A program made the translations under genes and the position numbers. Positions 59,501 through 61,477 of a stretch of 61,477 nucleotides of DNA are shown here, in pieces. Positions within the stretch are counted from its first letter, which is position 1. Each line of letters begins with the position of its first letter. Below the pieces are notes generated by a model, which worked only from the letters and a program-made list of their open reading frames with translations, had not been told where the DNA came from and made no database searches. The stretch is taken from the NCBI GenBank assembly GCA_910577925.1, contig CAJTOI010000020.1:1-61477 (forward strand), given 5' to 3'. The DNA comes from an uncultured Roseburia sp. (GTDB lineage Bacteria > Bacillota > Clostridia > Lachnospirales > Lachnospiraceae).

Positions 59501-61367
59501 TTCCGTCGCTCTGCTGCCGCTTTGGCTCCGCCTTTGCCTCCGCGCCGACCTCCGCCGTAATCTGCGCTTTTGCAATCCCATCAGAAAAAATCTTAACCGC
59601 AGGCTCCATCGACAGCCCCACAAACACGGTTCCTTCCGCTTCCCATTCCTGTTCGAGTTTCGGAACTGACGTAAGGTTTTTTGCGCCTGTATCACTTGCG
59701 ACACGCACGCCCACCGTTCCTTTCAGCTTTCCGTCCAGCGTCACCTTCCCGCTGACCTCTAAAATGACGGACGGCGTAATCGTGATATACACCTCCGGCA
59801 CCGGCGAGACATTCAAGTGCCCCAGCGTCAATGCCCCCTTTGCTTTTCCTGACACCGATGCCCCAAGCTTTGCCGTATAGTCCAGCCTACATTCCAGATA
59901 CTGATACGAAGACGACGCATAAAATTTGACGGAACTCTCCAGCTTAAATTCCAGATTGCCCGAAATTTTTACACCATTCTCATCCCCAAATTTCCGCTCT
60001 GCTATCTGATAGGACAGCGCCATGCCAAGTTTTCCCCCGCCCTCAATCTCACGGGTCATCGACACATCGTCCACCAGCCCTTCGTAGGTCACGCCATCCG
60101 TGCAGGCAGACTCGTCCACGATCACATCCGCACTTGCCGCTTCCGCATCGATTTTCACATAGTCAAAGACCTCCTCCATCGAGGAATCCGCTCCGGTAAT
60201 TGTCACGGTGGTTCCGTTTATATCGATGACTGCAACTTTGACAATCAGCACTTCATCGTCCGTATAGGAATAAGAAAAAATATCGCCCGGCTGCAGGGAC
60301 AGCACGCTGCTATCCGCGTTTTCGATCACATAGACATTATTGACGTCGTCCGCTGTCACCACATCGTTATAGCCGGCACTTTCTGGGATAAGAATCGTAT
60401 TCTCCCCAAACACCGCAAAATTGTCTGCCGCATCAGCATCCAGATTTAACACCCGCTCCGCATCGAAATCCGCTGTCGTCTTTGCAAGAAACTCCTGCAT
60501 TTCCTGCGTATACATCGGCGACTCGTAGGCGGTGCCAAGCGGCTGGCGGGTATCTGGATCGATCAGGAAAGCCCGCACATAATAGTATGCGGGTATGCTC
60601 CCGTCCAAAATCTCTACCGCAGCTTCCGTCTCATCCGCAGATACCACGGCATAACCGGAGGCCAAAAGCTGCACACCCGCCTCGTCGTAAATTCCGACAA
60701 TCAGTCCGGCGTCCGCCAGTGACTCATACTCCACCACTGCAAGATTTCCCTCTACTTCCGCCGAAAAGATATTATTACCGTTATTCTCCCGCTGCTCGCT
60801 CACCTCCTCGGCAAGCTCATTTGCAAAAAGCCTGCCAAAAGAAGAAGCCCCCTGTACGGAAATCCCGTCCGACAGTTCCGTCTCCTCAGATTCCGTTTCT
60901 GTCTCCTCCGGTACTTCTGTCTCCGTGTTCTCCGGTTCCTCTGACTCTGTGTTCTCCGAGACCTCCGTCCCTTCCGGTTCCTCCGATTCTGTGTCCTCAG
61001 AGGTCTCTATCCCTTCTGGTCCCTCTGTTTCTGTATTCTCTGAGGCCTCTGTCTCTTCCAGCTCTGTATCCTCCGTAACACCTGTCTCCGTGTTCTCCGA
61101 AGTCTCTGTTCCTTCCGCTTCCCCTGTTTCTGTAACCCCCGAACCTTCCGTCTCCTCTGGTTCTGTATTTTCCGAGGCTTCTGTCCCTTCCGGTTCCTCT
61201 GACTCCGTACTCTCCGTAGTTTCCGGTTCTGCGTTCTCTGTCGTCTCAGTCTCGATCTCAACTGCCGCTTCACTGACATTCGATGCAAATGTAATCTCGG
61301 CCGACCCAAGATTTCCAAGCGCCAATACAAATGCCATGACTGTCGCTATCACTCTTTTGTTTCTCAT
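56553..61367 (-). CDS. Very large secreted RCC1-repeat protein with acidic repeat stalk
   Basis: 1604 residues. Signal peptide (1-28); an approximately 130-residue Glu/Thr/Ser repeat (TE, SENTE, EEPEGTE; 40-170); a large beta-rich region (180-685); a CnaB-like segment (ALVLDEAGTPVSGAAVSGTD, ~686-760); seven RCC1 repeats (781-1116, unit VSLG-HSAAITENGDLYLWG-N-GQLGNGT), consistent with one seven-bladed propeller; an MBG-like segment (~1236-1310); two and a half CSVCGNKKTES repeats (~1312-1430); a second MBG-like segment; and a C-terminal fibronectin III-like domain. No LPXTG anchor, transmembrane end or enzyme motif. AAGGA precedes the ATG. Probably a surface or matrix adhesin; function unknown. 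Confidence 0.85.
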   Translation of the reverse strand: MRNKRVIATVMAFVLALGNLGSAEITFASNVSEAAVEIETETTENAEPETTESTESEEPEGTEASENTEPEETEGSGVTETGEAEGTETSENTETGVTEDTELEETEASENTETEGPEGIETSEDTESEEPEGTEVSENTESEEPENTETEVPEETETESEETELSDGISVQGASSFGRLFANELAEEVSEQRENNGNNIFSAEVEGNLAVVEYESLADAGLIVGIYDEAGVQLLASGYAVVSADETEAAVEILDGSIPAYYYVRAFLIDPDTRQPLGTAYESPMYTQEMQEFLAKTTADFDAERVLNLDADAADNFAVFGENTILIPESAGYNDVVTADDVNNVYVIENADSSVLSLQPGDIFSYSYTDDEVLIVKVAVIDINGTTVTITGADSSMEEVFDYVKIDAEAASADVIVDESACTDGVTYEGLVDDVSMTREIEGGGKLGMALSYQIAERKFGDENGVKISGNLEFKLESSVKFYASSSYQYLECRLDYTAKLGASVSGKAKGALTLGHLNVSPVPEVYITITPSVILEVSGKVTLDGKLKGTVGVRVASDTGAKNLTSVPKLEQEWEAEGTVFVGLSMEPAVKIFSDGIAKAQITAEVGAEAKAEPKRQQSDGKTKHTCNLCLDGEVNGKLEVTAGATFVNKWKFTLKAMDVTVKITDFYYSADKKEFGWTVCPYWLYRMTALVLDEAGTPVSGAAVSGTDVPGNTATDAAGKAEFWLSAKTHNLVVTKDGYQKQSKTVHPQKGGEQVTLRLQKKSGSGGGEAGTAGTIEGKVKQVSLGGLHSAAITERGDLYLWGYNRDGRLGNGTTTDSSFVPIKVMENVREVSLGGCHSAVITKSGELYLWGGNSLAGQGGQLGNGTTTDSSVPIKVMENVREVSLGGYHSAVITENGDLYLWGYNGQGQLGNGTMIGSSVPVKVMENVREVSLGFILSAAITESGDLYLWGSNNYGELGNEIVSFVPEKVMENIREVSLGERHSAAITGSGDLYLWDSNDYGQLGNGTTTDSSVPIKVMENVREVSLGPICSAAITENGDLYLWGYNGQGQLGNGTRTDIHVPEKVMEDVKEVSIGMHHSAAITENGDLYLWGNNDYGQLGNGTRTNSLVPIRINRSARAASLAYAASTENTASADTAALAAASEVEELFAQPDSLRLAAVPENWNGSGFSHLIPNEVYNYYVMKDADAGEPFANGNLLYIGQALSGADGTLSPQLSLREQYADADYFAVPMHQADISSVGVTVPKLTYNGRLQYAVPAVVWNGMTLVPGTDYDVQGDYGVTDAGNYTLTITGTGLYTGTVNVSYTVAPCAHSYGAGAVTTKATCAKEGVKTYTCSVCGNKKTESVAKTAHSYGAGAVTTKATCAKIGVKTYTCSVCGNKKTESIAKMSHSYGKKTVAKKATTKKNGSTKQTCKVCGKQKTATVYAAKTIKLSSASYTYNGKAKKPGVTVTDSKGKKLKKDTDYTVSYSSGRKKVGQYTVTVKLKGSYSGTVKKTFTIKPKGTSVSKVSGTAKGFTVKWKKQKTETTGYQIQYSTSSKFIGKSTKTVTIDKNGTTSKKITKLKANKKYYVRIRTYKTVKVNGKSKKLYSDWSKAKSVKTKK
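57154..57423. repeat. 117-bp tandem repeats encoding Cys-pair modules
   Basis: The sequence beginning GTCGCTTTCGTCGTCACTGC recurs at 57271 and 57388, exactly 117 bases (39 codons) apart, with a diverged copy to the left. Each unit encodes HSYGAGAVTTKATCAK and CSVCGNKKTES. Confidence 0.85.
58018..59030. repeat. Seven RCC1-encoding repeats
   Basis: Seven units of about 140-155 bases, each encoding a VSLG...SAxIT...LYLWG...LGN RCC1 blade. Adjacent units remain closely similar at DNA level, implying recent duplication or gene conversion. Unit 4 is the most diverged (LGNEIVSF). Confidence 0.88.
60870..61250. repeat. Short-period acidic repeat tract
   Basis: About 130 codons of repeated Glu/Thr/Ser/Pro units such as SENTE and EEPEGTE, with many short direct DNA repeats (TCTGTGTTCTCCGA, TCCGGTTCCTC). 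Confidence 0.85.
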
Positions 61368-61422
61368 TTTCTGTTCCTTTTTCCTTCACAAATTCTCATA
61401 TTTTAAGAAATTTATTTGTTTT

Positions 61423-61451
61423 ATTTTAGCATATGCACCGAACACCGTCAA
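61423..61451 (-). promoter_or_regulatory. SigA promoter of the RCC1-repeat gene
   Basis: Minus-strand TTGACG (61446-61451) and TAAAAT (61423-61428) with a 17-base spacer, 56 bases before the start codon. Confidence 0.7.
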
Positions 61452-61477
61452 TTCTTCGACGCCTTGAGTTTCCGCAG

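Overview
The window looks like a chromosomal segment of an anaerobic Firmicute, most likely class Clostridia and probably a Lachnospiraceae-type gut bacterium. The reasons are strong GGAGG-type ribosome binding sites, the Gram-positive order rimP-nusA-ylxR-ylxQ-infB-rbfA-nrnA-truB-ribF, ScpA/ScpB, a YnzC-type DUF896 protein, a complete Rnf complex, and a biotin-dependent Na+ decarboxylase operon. Base composition is moderately GC-rich by eye. Family-level placement is inference. No tRNA, rRNA, CRISPR array, integrase, transposase or intact prophage was seen. Coding is dense, no gene-free stretch exceeds about 300 bases, and nearly everything is on the minus strand.

Layout in + coordinates, minus-strand operons being read right to left. 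1-7923: miaB, ruvA, ruvB, zapA, a U32-family protein, a SEDS glycosyltransferase and the start of its partner penicillin-binding protein (cut by the window edge). 7991-8515: one AT-rich orphan gene. 8616-11689: proB, a DUF896 gene, 5-formyl-THF cyclo-ligase and proA. 11911-17018: rnfCDGEAB. 17244-18401 (+): a YprB-like RNase H-fold exonuclease. 18502-19287: a lone cheR. 19429-24265: an RpiR-type regulator, an HI0933-type flavoprotein, cmk, ispH and a four-domain S1 protein. 24397-24879 (+): a Cu,Zn superoxide dismutase. 24966-26492: a polytopic GtrII-like membrane protein.

26564-31743 is an Na+-pumping decarboxylase operon that encodes two different carboxyltransferases around one biotin carrier and one beta/gamma pump. 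31831-35979 holds two D-Ala-D-Ala carboxypeptidases flanking scpA-scpB. 35981-43109 is an unusual signalling operon: a DUF342/FapA-receiver fusion, a large hybrid histidine kinase, a signal-less subtilase and a cardiolipin synthase. 43285-45904 is pnp and rpsO, each behind a structured leader. 46075-47223 is a secreted SH3-NlpC/P60 hydrolase. 47320-55982 is the long nusA-infB operon. 56140-56482 appears to be a decayed RelB/RelE-type toxin-antitoxin locus that keeps its palindromic operator. 56553-61367 encodes a very large secreted protein with seven RCC1 repeats.

Taken together the segment carries translation and RNA-metabolism housekeeping, cell-wall and division functions, and two membrane energy-coupling systems (Rnf and the biotin-dependent decarboxylase) that could share a Na+ or H+ gradient. 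The most novel-looking items are the FapA-REC/hybrid-kinase/protease/cardiolipin-synthase operon, the two-carboxyltransferase decarboxylase operon, the pnp leader stem, the Cu,Zn-SOD with Lys in place of the active-site Arg, several perfect promoter palindromes, and the toxin-antitoxin relic.
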